Source of the DNA: Nannocystis pusilla
GTDB lineage: Bacteria; Myxococcota_A; Polyangia; Nannocystales; Nannocystaceae
Reading direction: 5' to 3'
DNA: 64,000 nt
Assembly (NCBI RefSeq): GCF_020073745.1
Contig: NZ_JAIRAU010000001.1
Span: 496,001 to 560,000 of the forward strand
Each line of letters starts with the position of its first letter. The first letter of the stretch is position 1. The notes beneath the pieces were generated by a model. That model saw only the letters and a program-made list of their open reading frames with translations. It had not been told where the DNA came from and ran no database searches. Of this stretch, positions 37,478 to 47,077 are shown piece by piece. The translations under genes and the position numbers were made by a program.

Positions 37478-40246
37478 TCAGGGCGTGTCGTTCGGGTCGG
37501 CCGGGTCGCTGTGATGCAGCAGCTCGTCGCCGTCGCGGTGACCGTCGCCGTCGCGGTCGACGCCGAGGCGGAAGCCCGAGCCCGGCGGCGTGCAGGTGTA
37601 CGTGACCGGTCGGCCCGTCTGGGCCAGGAGCCGCACGGCGATGTCGGCGAGCGGGGGGATGGCCGAGAAGCTGGTCGTATACGCGCCGCCCGTGTAGTAG
37701 AGGCCGAGCTCGAGGCCGCCGACGTGGGCCTTGGCGATCAGATCGCAGTCGCCAGCGTCGGCGCGCTGGCGCAGGAGGTTGATGCGCGGGCCGACGACGG
37801 CGCCGTTGCTGGCGGTGAGGCTGATCTGCTGGCCGACGACCGGCTTGAGGTTGGTGTCGAACGCGAACGTGAACTCGGCGACCTGGCGCATCTGCTCGAA
37901 GTTCGTGAAGCCGTTCGGGGTGATGGGCGTGGCGACGAAGGCGTTGAAGAAGCGCATCGGCGTGTCCTTCGAGCCGTCGTGCGTGTAGCCGAAGCCGCGG
38001 ATCTGATCGCCCTTGTGGGTGTCGTCGAAGAAGGCGCTGACGCCCTCGGTGTTGAAGACGGGATCGCCGCCGGGGAAGCCGAAGGTCCCGACCTTGGTGT
38101 ACATGTTGCGGAGGTGCGGGATCTTGAAGGTCTGCGAGAACTCGCCGCCGACGATCTCGCCGTCGCTGCCGAAGAAGCCGGGGTGCGGCTCGCCGGGGTT
38201 GGCGTCGGGATCGAGGACGTGGCAGCCCTCGCAGGTGAACTTGCGCTGGGGCACGAACGAGAAGGTCTCGACGTTCATGAAGAAGTCGCGACCGGCGGCC
38301 TGGTCGGCGTTGAGGCTGTTGTCGAGCGCGCGGATCGGGTTCGGCGGGTACATCACCTGCAGCTGGAAGTCGGTGAACGCCTGCATCTGCTGCTGCGTCA
38401 GCGGCGCGTGGCGCCCGAGCAGGCCCTCGAAGGCGACGTTGAAGGCGTTGAAGGCCGCGCTCTCGCTGAAGGCGCCGCCGTCGGGCTGGACGTTGGCGCC
38501 CTGGCCCTCGCCGTTGCGGTCGCCGCGCCAGTGCATCGGCCCGTGGTTGTCGAGGCCGCGCAAGCTCTGGGTGGTCATCGGCCCCTTGTTGGGGTGGAAG
38601 GGCACCTGGAAGTCGAAGAACTCGTCCTTGAGGATGTTGGGCGGATCGACGACGTCGCCGTCCGGGTCGCCGAGGTCCCACGCGAGCTCGTCCTTGTCGC
38701 CGAAGATGTGGCACGAGGCGCAGGCCTGGTCGCCGTTGCTCGAGGTCAGGGCGGCGTCGTAGAGGAAGCGGCGCCCGGCGACCAGCGACGGCGGCTCGGG
38801 GTTGTGCATCGTGACGTGGCCGATCTCCTCGCGGTCGTCGGTGTCGATGATCGAGATGCCGTTGTCGAAGCGGGTCAGGACGTACAGCCGGTCGCGCTGC
38901 TCGTCGAGCACGAGGCCGGTCGGGCCGCCGCCGCTGACGGCGATCTGGTCGATCTCGTCGGGGAAGTGGTCGTCGCTCTCGAGGTCGCCGGTGTCGTAGA
39001 GGACGACCTTGTCGTTGCCGAGGACGGCCGTGTAGAGCGTCTGGCCGTCGCTGGTGATCGCCATGCCGAGCGTCTGCGAGACGCTGAGGGCGTTGGTGTC
39101 GTTGGGGATCTCGTCGCAGCAGTCGTCGCGGTCGATGTGCTTGTTGAGGTCGCGCGGGTGCACCGCGTTGCCGCTGCCGAGCACGGTGATGCGGTTGTCG
39201 ACGGTGTGGCCGCGGACGGTGGTGCTCGCAAAATTGCCGTGGCCCTCGAAGCGGACCTCGTTGCGCGCCTCGGTGTTGGAGACGTAGACCTTCCCGCTCT
39301 GCGGGTTGACGATCATGTTGAAGATGACGGTGCCGACGCCGGTGAAGAAGCCGGCGTTGCCCGCCAGCAGCCCCGGCGTGGCGGCGTTGGCGTCGATGAC
39401 GAAGACGTCCTTGTCGGGCAGGTTGAACTTGATCTGGTCGTCCCACCAGCGACCGAGCTCGTCGACCCAGTGCGCGCCGTCGTACTTGACGATGAGGCTC
39501 ATGTCGGGCTCGGGGATGCCGGCGTGGTTGACGTTCGGCAGCGGGATGCCGCCGTCGGCCTCGCCGGTGTCGGGGATGAGGGCGAGGGCGACGACCGCGG
39601 TGCGGTTGCCCGACATGAACGAGGCGGCGTAGACCTTGCTGCCGTCGGGCGAGACGGCCAGCGCGCGCGGGACGTCGCTGAACAGGTTGACGATCGTCAG
39701 CGGCGTGCCGCCGAGGCTGTTGCCGAGGCTGTTGGCGTTGAACACCCAGACGTCGGCCCGGCCGACGCTCGGGGTGGTCAGCTGCGGGTCGAACGGGGCG
39801 TTCTGGCCGCGGTGCGCCGCCGTGACGAAGGCCCGCGACTTGCCGGGGCCGGCGAACACGATGTCCCGTGGCTCGTCACCGACCAGCAAGGTGCGCTTGA
39901 CATAGGGGCGGTCGTCGTCGACATCGACGATGCTGACGCTGTCCGAGAGATGGTTGACGACCCACACCTCGTCGTCGTTGCGCACGGCGACGGCTACGGG
40001 CTCGAGCCCGACGGGCACCGACGCAGCGTGCTCGAGGTTGCCGTTCGACTTGATCTTGTAGACCTCGAGGCGGTTGTCGGGGGTGTTGACCGCGTAGAGC
40101 CGGGTGCGGCTCTGGTTCATTGCAAGTGGACGCACCTGTCCGCTCTCGAAGGCGGCGAACGGGGTCGCGGCTCGTGCTGTTTCCACGGTGCCGCCTATGG
40201 CGAGGAGCGTGACGAGCGAACTGATGCACAGATTGCGAGTTTCCAT
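37478..40246 (-). CDS. Secreted beta-propeller dihaem cytochrome c
   Basis: The 922-residue protein has a signal peptide (ISSLVTLLAIGGTVETARA), then a YncE-like seven-bladed propeller (RLYAVNTPDNRLEVYKI, DEVWVVNHLSDSVSIVDVD, PRALAVSPDGSKVYAAS). The C-terminal half has two haem-binding motifs, CASCH near 508 and CEGCH near 670, in a peroxidase/MauG-like arrangement. It ends in a DRDGDGHRDGDE calcium-loop-like tail. It probably acts in the periplasm or outside the cell as an electron-transfer or peroxidase-type enzyme; the substrate is unknown. The frame extends upstream, but ATG 40246 starts the signal peptide. Confidence 0.85.
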   Translation of the reverse strand: METRNLCISSLVTLLAIGGTVETARAATPFAAFESGQVRPLAMNQSRTRLYAVNTPDNRLEVYKIKSNGNLEHAASVPVGLEPVAVAVRNDDEVWVVNHLSDSVSIVDVDDDRPYVKRTLLVGDEPRDIVFAGPGKSRAFVTAAHRGQNAPFDPQLTTPSVGRADVWVFNANSLGNSLGGTPLTIVNLFSDVPRALAVSPDGSKVYAASFMSGNRTAVVALALIPDTGEADGGIPLPNVNHAGIPEPDMSLIVKYDGAHWVDELGRWWDDQIKFNLPDKDVFVIDANAATPGLLAGNAGFFTGVGTVIFNMIVNPQSGKVYVSNTEARNEVRFEGHGNFASTTVRGHTVDNRITVLGSGNAVHPRDLNKHIDRDDCCDEIPNDTNALSVSQTLGMAITSDGQTLYTAVLGNDKVVLYDTGDLESDDHFPDEIDQIAVSGGGPTGLVLDEQRDRLYVLTRFDNGISIIDTDDREEIGHVTMHNPEPPSLVAGRRFLYDAALTSSNGDQACASCHIFGDKDELAWDLGDPDGDVVDPPNILKDEFFDFQVPFHPNKGPMTTQSLRGLDNHGPMHWRGDRNGEGQGANVQPDGGAFSESAAFNAFNVAFEGLLGRHAPLTQQQMQAFTDFQLQVMYPPNPIRALDNSLNADQAAGRDFFMNVETFSFVPQRKFTCEGCHVLDPDANPGEPHPGFFGSDGEIVGGEFSQTFKIPHLRNMYTKVGTFGFPGGDPVFNTEGVSAFFDDTHKGDQIRGFGYTHDGSKDTPMRFFNAFVATPITPNGFTNFEQMRQVAEFTFAFDTNLKPVVGQQISLTASNGAVVGPRINLLRQRADAGDCDLIAKAHVGGLELGLYYTGGAYTTSFSAIPPLADIAVRLLAQTGRPVTYTCTPPGSGFRLGVDRDGDGHRDGDELLHHSDPADPNDTP

Positions 40247-40403
40247 CACAGTCACATTACCGAGGCGCCGCCGCTGTCGACAAGGACTGATTGATGGGTC
40301 TGTGATGATTCTGAATGTCATGTGAAGACTGAACCAAGAGCACATGTATGTGCAGTGCGAAGCGCGCGGCATCGGGGCCGTCCCGAACACGAGGGCGCTC
40401 CGA

Positions 40404-40880
40404 TCACCAGCGTCCGTCGTGCTCCTCCGCCACCCCCGTGAGGCCCTGAAGCGGCACGCGGGCCCCTCCGAGACGCACTTCGCCCTCGACCTCGACGAAC
40501 AATTCATTGTGCTGGAGAGCGACGAGGAAGGGCACGAGTGGCGGGAATGCTCACATGATCGCGATGGCGCGCCGGGGCCGCACGAGCAGGTCGAGCTCGC
40601 GCGAGCGGACCCGCCACGACGCCGCCGGATGGTCGCGGTCGTCGTCGAAGTCGACGTCGGGGTCGAGGCGGTGCCACGATCTTTGCCAGTACACCTGGGT
40701 ATAACGCTGCGCGTACGAGCCGTGGTTGACGAGCGAGGCGAGCGTGAGGTCGTCATTTTGCACCGCGAGCCATTGCCAGGAGGCGCGCCGGGGAGCGACG
40801 CCGAAGCAATGATCGTAGTCGGGCCGAGCGGTGTCGATGGCGAACCGCCGCCCGCCGACCTCGACCTCGACCTCGCAGGG
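40404..40880 (-). pseudogene. Broken lipocalin-like (DUF2804/AttH type) gene fragment
   Basis: On the minus strand, CEVEVEVGGRRFAID, DYDHCFGVAPRRASWQW and WHRLDPDVDFDDDRDHPAASWRVRSRELDLLVRP read like the C-terminal half of a DUF2804-type protein. An in-frame TGA at 40551-40553 stops it, yet the same frame continues with ALQHNELFVEVEGEVRLGGA and ends RVPLQGLTGVAEEHDGRW before a stop at 40404, as expected for the family C-terminus. The N-terminal half is missing. The family call is from memory of motifs. I read this as a truncated gene with a nonsense mutation; a selenocysteine codon is unlikely. Confidence 0.45.
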
Positions 40881-41037
40881 CGCCCTCGACCCGGGGCAGC
40901 CACTTCGCTGCGAGCTGCAGGGAATAAGTCCCGTCAATAACGATGTTCGATGAGCGACGGCCGCCGCGGCGCCGGATCGCCGCGCACTCGTGCGGAACCG
41001 TCGCGCGGGCGGTGAAACACCCGGCAATGTCAGCAGT

Positions 41038-42492
41038 TCAGCCGGGGCCGACGATCCGGTAGAAAGGTTCGGTCGCGCCGGGGATGTCGACCTCGTGGAC
41101 CATGTCGACGGGTGGGGTGAATTCGCCCAGCGCGGTCCACGGGCCCTGCTCGCTCGGCCCGGATTCGATGGTGTACGTGAGGCCGGGCGCGAACTGGGTC
41201 GTGCGGACCCGGAGCGACAGGACGTCGGGGTCGAACTCGACGGCGGCGCCGGCGAACGGGCGCGCGAGCGGCTCACCGACGAAGACGCCCTCGCCGGGCC
41301 AATTCACCGACTTCCAGTAGGCCTCGATCAGCGTCTCGCCGCGCCAGTAGTGCGGCACGAACACGGTGGTCTCGGGGAACTTCGCCGGGTAGTTGCACGG
41401 CTCGGTGGCGGTGCCGTAGCTGCCGGTGGCGCCGGCCTCGAGCCAGCGACAGATGCTCATCTGCCCGCTGTCGCAGATCTGCCCGCCGTACGAGGTGAGG
41501 TGGTCGGCGACAGCGCCGGGCAGGTAGGTGTTGTCGGCGATCGCGGGGACGTCGGCGAGGCCGGTGAAGTAGAAGAGGATGTCGGTCTCGCCTTCGAGCG
41601 CGTTCGAGCCCGTACCCATGGCGTTGTCGATGTACTCCATGGCGATCTTGTCGGGGCTCCACTGGTCGACGGTGGCCATGAAGGCGGGCCAGCGGACGCT
41701 GCGATCGGGATCGGTGGTTCGCACGAAGTAGCCGGTGCCGGCCGGGGCGGTGCCGTCGGCCGCGACGCCGCGATCGATCACGGCCTGCACGTTCTCGAGC
41801 GAGGTGCCGGCGAGGTGCATCGCCGGTCGCAGGCCGTGATCGGTGAACGGACGCAGCGAGGGGGAATCGAAGTAGCCGCTCGGGGCGGTCTCGCTGCACG
41901 GCTGGCTGCAGTACTTGTCGGGGTCGTGGCCGAGGGCGAGGGCGCTGACGAGCGATTGACAGTCGACGCGGTACGGCTTCGTCCAGGCGATCGCCAGCGC
42001 CTGGATGTCGGGCCCGAGGGCGGCGTCGAGCTGTCCCTTGAGACCGGCGAAGACGTCGGCCGCGAGCGCGTCGCCCGGCGGGGCGAAGCTGAGGACGACG
42101 AGGTTGTCGGCCGGGAGGCCGCGCGCCTGCATGTAATAGGCGGCGACGGCCATCGACTGCGGATCCTGGTCGTTGGCGAGGACGGCCAGCTCCTCGGGCT
42201 CGATCGAGGCGCGCGGGAGCAGCACGGTCGGCGCGAACGGCTCGACGGCGGTGGTGCTGCCGGTCGGCTCGAGAGAGGTCGAGCTGGTCGAAGAGACAGG
42301 TTCGGTGGTGGCCGTCGTGGTGGGCGGAAGATCGCCGCTCGTGGTCGTCGGACCGGTCGAGGAGGTGGTCTGTCCGGGGTCGGTGCCGGCGACGGCGACG
42401 ACGCCGTCGGTGCCGCCGGTGCTCGGGCTGCAGGCAGAGGCGACGAGGAGGGCCGCAGAGAGGCCGCGCGCGGGCAGAGGCATCGCGGGCAT
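41038..42492 (-). CDS. TIGR03790-family lipoprotein
   Basis: The 484-residue protein has a lipobox Cys21 (LLVASACSPS) and a Thr/Ser/Pro linker to about residue 85. The TIGR03790 domain then begins: ELAVLANDQDPQSMAVAAYYMQARGLPADNLVVLSF, with QALAIAWTKPYRVDCQSLVSALA and a late TDILFYFTGLADVPAIADNTYLPGAVADHLTSYGG block. The family is common in myxobacteria and planctomycetes and has no known activity. Cys pairs in the middle (CQS...CSQPCSE, CDSGQMSICRW) suggest disulfides, fitting an exported protein. Confidence 0.82.
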   Translation of the reverse strand: MPAMPLPARGLSAALLVASACSPSTGGTDGVVAVAGTDPGQTTSSTGPTTTSGDLPPTTTATTEPVSSTSSTSLEPTGSTTAVEPFAPTVLLPRASIEPEELAVLANDQDPQSMAVAAYYMQARGLPADNLVVLSFAPPGDALAADVFAGLKGQLDAALGPDIQALAIAWTKPYRVDCQSLVSALALGHDPDKYCSQPCSETAPSGYFDSPSLRPFTDHGLRPAMHLAGTSLENVQAVIDRGVAADGTAPAGTGYFVRTTDPDRSVRWPAFMATVDQWSPDKIAMEYIDNAMGTGSNALEGETDILFYFTGLADVPAIADNTYLPGAVADHLTSYGGQICDSGQMSICRWLEAGATGSYGTATEPCNYPAKFPETTVFVPHYWRGETLIEAYWKSVNWPGEGVFVGEPLARPFAGAAVEFDPDVLSLRVRTTQFAPGLTYTIESGPSEQGPWTALGEFTPPVDMVHEVDIPGATEPFYRIVGPG

Positions 42493-42547
42493 CGTAACAG
42501 CCGACCCCCACGCGAGCCGTGGGGGCCGGAGGCAGCGGCAGCGAGCC

Positions 42548-43288
42548 TCAGCGGCCGCGCCGGTCGGGGCCGCCGCGGCGCGGGAAGCCGCTCATGCTGC
42601 GCCACAGCGCGGGGTCGGCGGGGCCGCGGCCGAAGCGACGCGCGGCGAGGTTGGCCTCGCCGGTGGCGGCGAAGTAGAGGAAGATGGCGACGAGGGTCAT
42701 CATCGTGCGACCGCTGGCGATCGCGTAGGCGCCGAGGCCGAAAGCGGCGAGCTTGCCGACGGTCGCGGCGATCTCGGTGGCGCGCAGCGGGCCCATGCGC
42801 GCCGACAGCAGAGCGCGGAAGACGCGGCCGCCGTCCATCGGGAAGGCCGGCAAGAGGTTGAAGACGCCGAGGCCGAGGTTGGCCCACGCGAGCGCGCCGA
42901 GGAAATGATGCGGCGTGAGGTCGCCGGTGAGCGCGGCGAGCCCGAAGAACGCGCCGGCGAGCAGGAGGCTGACGATCGGGCCGGCGACGGCGACCATGAA
43001 CTCCTCGCGCGGAGGCATGTGCGCGCCCTCGATCTGGGCGACGCCGCCGATCGGGAGGAGCAAGATCTGTCGCGTCGAGATCCCAAAGCTGCGCGCGGTC
43101 AAGGCGTGGCCGAACTCGTGGGCCACGACCGAGGCGAACACCGCCAGCAGGAAGGCGAGACCGTAGGCGATGGCGGCCGGACCGCCGTCGTAGCTGCTCA
43201 GAACCGCCCAGAGGAGCACGAGGACGAAGGACGCGTGGACCCGCGTGTCGATGCCGAACAGTCGGCCAAGCGACCATGACCATTGCAT
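42548..43288 (-). CDS. Site-2-protease-type M50 metallopeptidase
   Basis: The 246-residue intramembrane zinc protease has HEFGH at 57-61 within helix 2 (zinc ligands H57 and H61, catalytic E58) and the third ligand D152 in NLLPAFPMDGGRVFRALL. About six helices are visible. Unlike RseP it has no PDZ domain, placing it with the SpoIVFB-like/Rv-type short members. Such enzymes cut anti-sigma factors or other membrane proteins; no partner is encoded nearby. It ends 55 bp before the TIGR03790 gene on the same strand. Confidence 0.92.
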   Translation of the reverse strand: MQWSWSLGRLFGIDTRVHASFVLVLLWAVLSSYDGGPAAIAYGLAFLLAVFASVVAHEFGHALTARSFGISTRQILLLPIGGVAQIEGAHMPPREEFMVAVAGPIVSLLLAGAFFGLAALTGDLTPHHFLGALAWANLGLGVFNLLPAFPMDGGRVFRALLSARMGPLRATEIAATVGKLAAFGLGAYAIASGRTMMTLVAIFLYFAATGEANLAARRFGRGPADPALWRSMSGFPRRGGPDRRGR

Positions 43289-43484
43289 GATGAGGCCACC
43301 ATGCGCACGCGTCGGCCAGGGTCAAGGTCGCGGGCCGCGCCGAGCAGCCGGACGGCGACCCGACGCACGTCGAATTTCTTGAAAGATGGCCGGCGGTGAT
43401 GGCGCTCGCGGAGGTCTGCGCGGGGCCAAGTGACCGGTGCGATCGGGGATGCGCGGGTGAGCTGGCGCCCGCGCGAGGTCATCA

Positions 43485-43513
43485 ATGTCTAAGGGACATG
43501 TCCGTTTAGACAT
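43485..43513. terminator. Nested palindromic element downstream of the nitroreductase
   Basis: ATGTCTAA at 43485-43492 pairs perfectly with TTAGACAT at 43506-43513. The loop contains the exact palindrome GGACATGTCC (43494-43503), so two different folds compete. It lies 18 bp past the nitroreductase stop on the minus strand. Confidence 0.65.
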
Positions 43514-43531
43514 GTTGCCAGAGACAGCGGA

Positions 43532-44125
43532 TCAGGCGGCCGGGCTGTAGCGGCCGCGGTGGAGGAAGCTGGCGGCGGGGACGCGGCCGCTCTGGGTCTC
43601 GCGGGCGCGCAGCGGCTCGGGGAGGTCGGCTGGGTCGCCGTGGACGCCGACGGCGATGGCGGCCATCGCCTCGAAGTCGGGCTCGGGGACGCCGAGCTCG
43701 GTGTAGGCTTTGGCCTCGTCGAAGCCGGCCATCGCGTGGGCGTGGAGGCCGAGGGCGTGGGCCTGCAGGGCGAGGGACATCCAGGCGCTGCCGCAGTCGA
43801 AGCCGGCGTGGCGGTTGGGTTTGCCGGAGGAGGCGAAGCGGCGCCGGGCGAACAGGATCAGCACGAGCGGGGCGGCGTGGGCCCACGACTGGTTGAACGG
43901 GACCAGGCAGCTCAACACGCGCTTGTGGTCGTCGGTGCCGGGGCCGTGGCCGTAGACGACCAGCCAGGGCTGGTCGTTGTAGCACGACGGGGCCCAGCGC
44001 ATGGCCTCGAACAGGCTGGCCAGCTGCGCGTCGGTCAGCGGCTCGGGCCTGAAGGCGCGAGGCGACCAGCGGTCGAGGAACATGGGATGAACGGCGGCGT
44101 CGGGCGTGCGAAGTGTCGCGGTCAT
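43532..44125 (-). CDS. Nitroreductase-family FMN oxidoreductase
   Basis: The 197-residue protein has the fold of flavin-dependent nitroreductases: RWSPRAFRPEPLTDAQLASLFEAMRWAPSCYNDQPW (FMN binding), then LALQAHALGLHAHAMAGFDEAKA and AAIAVGVHGDPADLPEPLRARE. Reductions of nitro compounds or quinones, or FMN metabolism, are all possible. ATG 44125 is chosen; a GTG six codons upstream (44143) is an alternative. No operon partner is obvious. Confidence 0.88.
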   Translation of the reverse strand: MTATLRTPDAAVHPMFLDRWSPRAFRPEPLTDAQLASLFEAMRWAPSCYNDQPWLVVYGHGPGTDDHKRVLSCLVPFNQSWAHAAPLVLILFARRRFASSGKPNRHAGFDCGSAWMSLALQAHALGLHAHAMAGFDEAKAYTELGVPEPDFEAMAAIAVGVHGDPADLPEPLRARETQSGRVPAASFLHRGRYSPAA

Positions 44126-44162
44126 GCGCGACGGGTCTAGCACAGCGCGTGGACGAAGAGGT

Positions 44163-45776
44163 TCAGACGTCGAGCGCGAAGCCGACCTCGAGGCCGCCCG
44201 GACCGACGGGGAGCGCGAGGCAGTGACGCGGCGCCGGGCTCGACATCGCGGTCCAGCCGGGCGCCGCGGTCACCTGCCAGCGCAGGTCGGCGGGGCCGCG
44301 GACGACGAAGCCGCGCCCCCCCGGGGTCGACACGCGCACGCGGGGGCCGTCGACCGCGAGGGCGCAGGTCTGCGGGAGGTGGATCCGCATGGTCGCAGGG
44401 ACAGGTTCGCCGTGGTCGGGGACGACGCGGTCGATGCAGCGCAGGAGGCGGCCGTCCCAGGCGAGCCGGCGGTGATGCACGGCCGCGGCGCGGAAGCCCC
44501 GCACGCCGGCCGACAGCTCGGAGGTCGCGAAGGACAGGTCGCACAGCTCGCCGCGGCCGCCGATCCGGTGGCTGGCCCAGAGTTCATGTTGATCGCGGTC
44601 GCCGGGGCCGACGGTCACGGTGTTGTGGGCGCGGGTGCTGCGGGCGTAGGTCCGCTCGGGGCCGACCTCGTAGGTGCCGACGCCGGCGTCGACGACCACC
44701 CGCTCGCCGCCGAGCGAGAGCTCGTAGCCGAGCCAGTCGCCGTGGATGTGGCCGACCTGCTGCGGCATGCCGAGGCCGCCGGCGTTCCACAGCAGCGTCC
44801 ACGGGCCCCAGGCGCGGCGGAACAGGCCGGAGGCGGGGGCGTTGTAATCTGTCCCCTGAGACAGGCTGGTGCCGCAGCGGGCGGCGAGCGCGGCGGGGGT
44901 GACGAGGCCGCGCTGGCTGTCGCCGAGCAGGGCGACGTCGCCGTCGGGGTGGGTGAACGCGGGCAGGACGGCGAGCATGCGCGCGAGGTTGTCGCGCAGG
45001 GCCGGGGCGGCCCGCGGCTCGGCGCGCTCGGGGCCGAGAGCGACGACGCCGGCCAGCTGCTCGGCGAGCAAGCAATGATAGGAGGGCGTGCGCTCGCGGT
45101 GGAAGCCGTCGAGGGCGAGCTGGTCGCTGGTGACGGCGGCGAAGCGGGCGACCGCGGGCGCGAGCAGGTGGGCGCGCGGGCCGTCGAGGGCGAGCGCGCC
45201 GCAGGCGAGCGCGGCGAGGTCGGTCCACAGGTGATTGCCGTCGAGGTGGTGCTCGAGGTGACGCTCGAGGTGGCGCAGCTGACCGGCGAGCGAGGCGAGC
45301 AGGCGCCGGCGGGTCATGCCGTCGAGATCGTCGATATGTCCCGAGAGCCAGCCGAGCCAATGCAGCGCGCGCACGGCGGTGGGGTAGGGCTCCCAGCCGA
45401 CGCCCGCGGTATGGTTGGCGATCCAGTGCTCGATGGTGGCGAGGGCCCGGTCGGGCGCGAGGCGCTGCAGCCAGCCGTGGTAATGCAGGGTGTAGAGGTA
45501 GAGCATGCCGACCGGCGGGTCCCAGCCGGCGCGCAGGGGGTCGTGCGGCGGCTGTCTCAAGAGACAGACGCCGTCGGGGCCCGGCTCGCCCTCGGGCGTG
45601 GGCGCGGGCATGCGGGCGAAGAGGCCGGTGACGCCCTCGAGGCTGGTGGCCCTGGGCCGGCGCGCGGGGCCGCCGAGGCGCCTGCGCAGCTGGTAGGCGA
45701 TCTGCCGCGGAGGCAGGTGCGCCGCCGTGCGGAAAAGCGTGCCTGCGCCGTGACGGAAGAGGCGGGATGTGGTCAT
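44163..45776 (-). CDS. Heparinase II/III-family protein
   Basis: The 537-residue protein starts MTTSRLFRHGAGTLFRTAAHLPPRQIAYQLRRR. It has an all-alpha toroid (WLQRLAPDRALATIEHWI, HLDGNHLWTDLAALACGALAL, SYHCLLAEQ) followed by a beta-sandwich heparinase domain from about 290 (VGHIHGDWLGYELSLGGERVVVDAGVGTYE, STRAHNTVTVG). Family members cut acidic polysaccharides by elimination. Because its ATG overlaps the wecC stop (ATGA), it probably edits or degrades the uronate polymer made by this locus. It contains two element copies (44849, 45552). The signal sequence is unclear. Confidence 0.85.
   Translation of the reverse strand: MTTSRLFRHGAGTLFRTAAHLPPRQIAYQLRRRLGGPARRPRATSLEGVTGLFARMPAPTPEGEPGPDGVCLLRQPPHDPLRAGWDPPVGMLYLYTLHYHGWLQRLAPDRALATIEHWIANHTAGVGWEPYPTAVRALHWLGWLSGHIDDLDGMTRRRLLASLAGQLRHLERHLEHHLDGNHLWTDLAALACGALALDGPRAHLLAPAVARFAAVTSDQLALDGFHRERTPSYHCLLAEQLAGVVALGPERAEPRAAPALRDNLARMLAVLPAFTHPDGDVALLGDSQRGLVTPAALAARCGTSLSQGTDYNAPASGLFRRAWGPWTLLWNAGGLGMPQQVGHIHGDWLGYELSLGGERVVVDAGVGTYEVGPERTYARSTRAHNTVTVGPGDRDQHELWASHRIGGRGELCDLSFATSELSAGVRGFRAAAVHHRRLAWDGRLLRCIDRVVPDHGEPVPATMRIHLPQTCALAVDGPRVRVSTPGGRGFVVRGPADLRWQVTAAPGWTAMSSPAPRHCLALPVGPGGLEVGFALDV
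44849..44864. repeat. Intragenic palindromic element (heparinase gene)
   Basis: CTGTC-CCCTGA-GACAG has 5-bp arms and flanking half-site bases. It encodes LSQGTD on the minus strand. Confidence 0.5.
45552..45567. repeat. Intragenic palindromic element (heparinase gene)
   Basis: CTGTCTC-AA-GAGACAG has perfect 7-bp arms and encodes CLLRQ on the minus strand, in a Pro-rich, probably surface-exposed part. Confidence 0.55.
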
Positions 45777-47059
45777 ACGCGCTTGTTGTCGGCGCCGGCC
45801 AGGAGGCCGACCGCGTCGACGACCATGACGCGGAGGAGGTCGGCCGAGCGCAGGCGGCGGAATTCGCGGTGGGCGACGAGGACGGCCAGGATGTCGGCGC
45901 GGGCCAGAGCGTCGTCGAGGCCGACGAGCGGGCAGCCGGCGATCGGCGAGCTCTGGAGGTGCGGCTCGACCAGCAGGACCTCGCCGAGCTGCTCGCGGTG
46001 GAGGGCCTCGGCGATGTGCAGCGCCGGGCTCTCGCGCAGGTCGTCGATGTCTGGCTTGTAGGACAGGCCGAGGACGGCGATCGTCGGCGCGCGCAGCTTG
46101 CCGGCCAGGCGCCGGACCTGCCCCAGGATCCGCTCGGGCCGGCCGTCGTTGACGCCGCGCGCGGCCCGGATAAGCGGGGTGTGCTCGGGCGCGCTGGCGG
46201 CGATGAACCACGGGTCGACGGCGATGCAGTGCCCGCCCACGCCGGGCCCGGGGCGCAAGATCTGGACGCGCGGGTGGCGGTTGGCCAGGCGAATCACTTC
46301 CCACACGTCGAGGCCGAGGTGGGCGCTGACGTTGGCGAGCTCGTTGGCGTAGGCGACGTTGACGTCGCGGTAGGCGTTCTCGGCCAGCTTGGTGAACTCG
46401 GCGACCTCGGCGCTGGTGCGGTGGACCTCGGCGCGCACGAAGCCCTCGTAGAACTCGGCGCAGCGGTCGGTGCAGGCGTCGGTGAGGCCGCCGACGATGC
46501 GCTCGTTCTCGACGACCTCGCGCAGGACGGCGCCCGGCAGCACGCGCTCGGGGGCGTGGGCGAGGAACAGTTCCTTGCCGACGACAAGTCCGCTCTGGCG
46601 CAAGATCGGGGCGACGAGGTCGCGCAGCGTGCCGGGCGGGACGGTCGATTCGAGGACGACGAGGTTGCCGGGACGCAACACCGGGACGAGCGCGCGGCTG
46701 GCGGCCTCGACGGCGGCGAGGTCGGGGCGGTGGTCGGAGGTGATCGGTGTGGGTACACAGATCAGGAAATTGCGCGCGGGGACGGGCTCCGGGACGGCGC
46801 GCAGGGTGCCGGCGAGGACGGCGGCGCGCACGAGTGCGTCGAGCTCGGGCTCGACGATGTGGATCCGCCCGGCGTTGATGGTGTCGAGGACGTCGCGCCG
46901 GAGGTCGAAGCCGGCGACGCGACGACCGCGCGTGGCGAGGACGGCGGCGGTGGGCAGGCCGACGTAGCCGAGGCCGACGACGCAGACGTCGAGATCGAGC
47001 GCAGGCGAACTGTCGGGTTGGGGATCGTTAAGTGAGGCGGTCACCGGCTTTTCAGGCAT
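45773..47059 (-). CDS. wecC: UDP-N-acetyl-D-mannosamine dehydrogenase
   Basis: The 428-residue nucleotide-sugar dehydrogenase has the N-terminal NAD-binding motif GLGYVGLP (29-36), LENAYRDVNVAYANELA in the central helix and the catalytic Cys278 in GVGGHCIAVDPWF, then GLSYKPDIDDLRESPAL. It oxidises UDP-ManNAc to UDP-ManNAcA. The WecC call over UDP-glucose dehydrogenase rests on the HCIAVDP motif and the wecB next door. It is translated divergently from wecB; only 18 bp separate the two start codons, so the promoters must overlap the opposing genes or be shared. The gene downstream is the heparinase-like enzyme. Confidence 0.9.
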   Translation of the reverse strand: MPEKPVTASLNDPQPDSSPALDLDVCVVGLGYVGLPTAAVLATRGRRVAGFDLRRDVLDTINAGRIHIVEPELDALVRAAVLAGTLRAVPEPVPARNFLICVPTPITSDHRPDLAAVEAASRALVPVLRPGNLVVLESTVPPGTLRDLVAPILRQSGLVVGKELFLAHAPERVLPGAVLREVVENERIVGGLTDACTDRCAEFYEGFVRAEVHRTSAEVAEFTKLAENAYRDVNVAYANELANVSAHLGLDVWEVIRLANRHPRVQILRPGPGVGGHCIAVDPWFIAASAPEHTPLIRAARGVNDGRPERILGQVRRLAGKLRAPTIAVLGLSYKPDIDDLRESPALHIAEALHREQLGEVLLVEPHLQSSPIAGCPLVGLDDALARADILAVLVAHREFRRLRSADLLRVMVVDAVGLLAGADNKRV

Positions 47060-47077
47060 GCTATCTGGGTCGCGCCG

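Noticed and set aside
40551..40553. In-frame TGA as selenocysteine codon
   Set aside because: The family is not a selenoprotein, the N-terminal half of the gene is missing, and no selenocysteine-insertion structure is apparent.
40132..42299. Isolated half-sites such as ACCTGTCC at 40136 and GAGACAGGT at 42292
   Set aside because: No facing partner within 20 bp, so they are not counted as copies.
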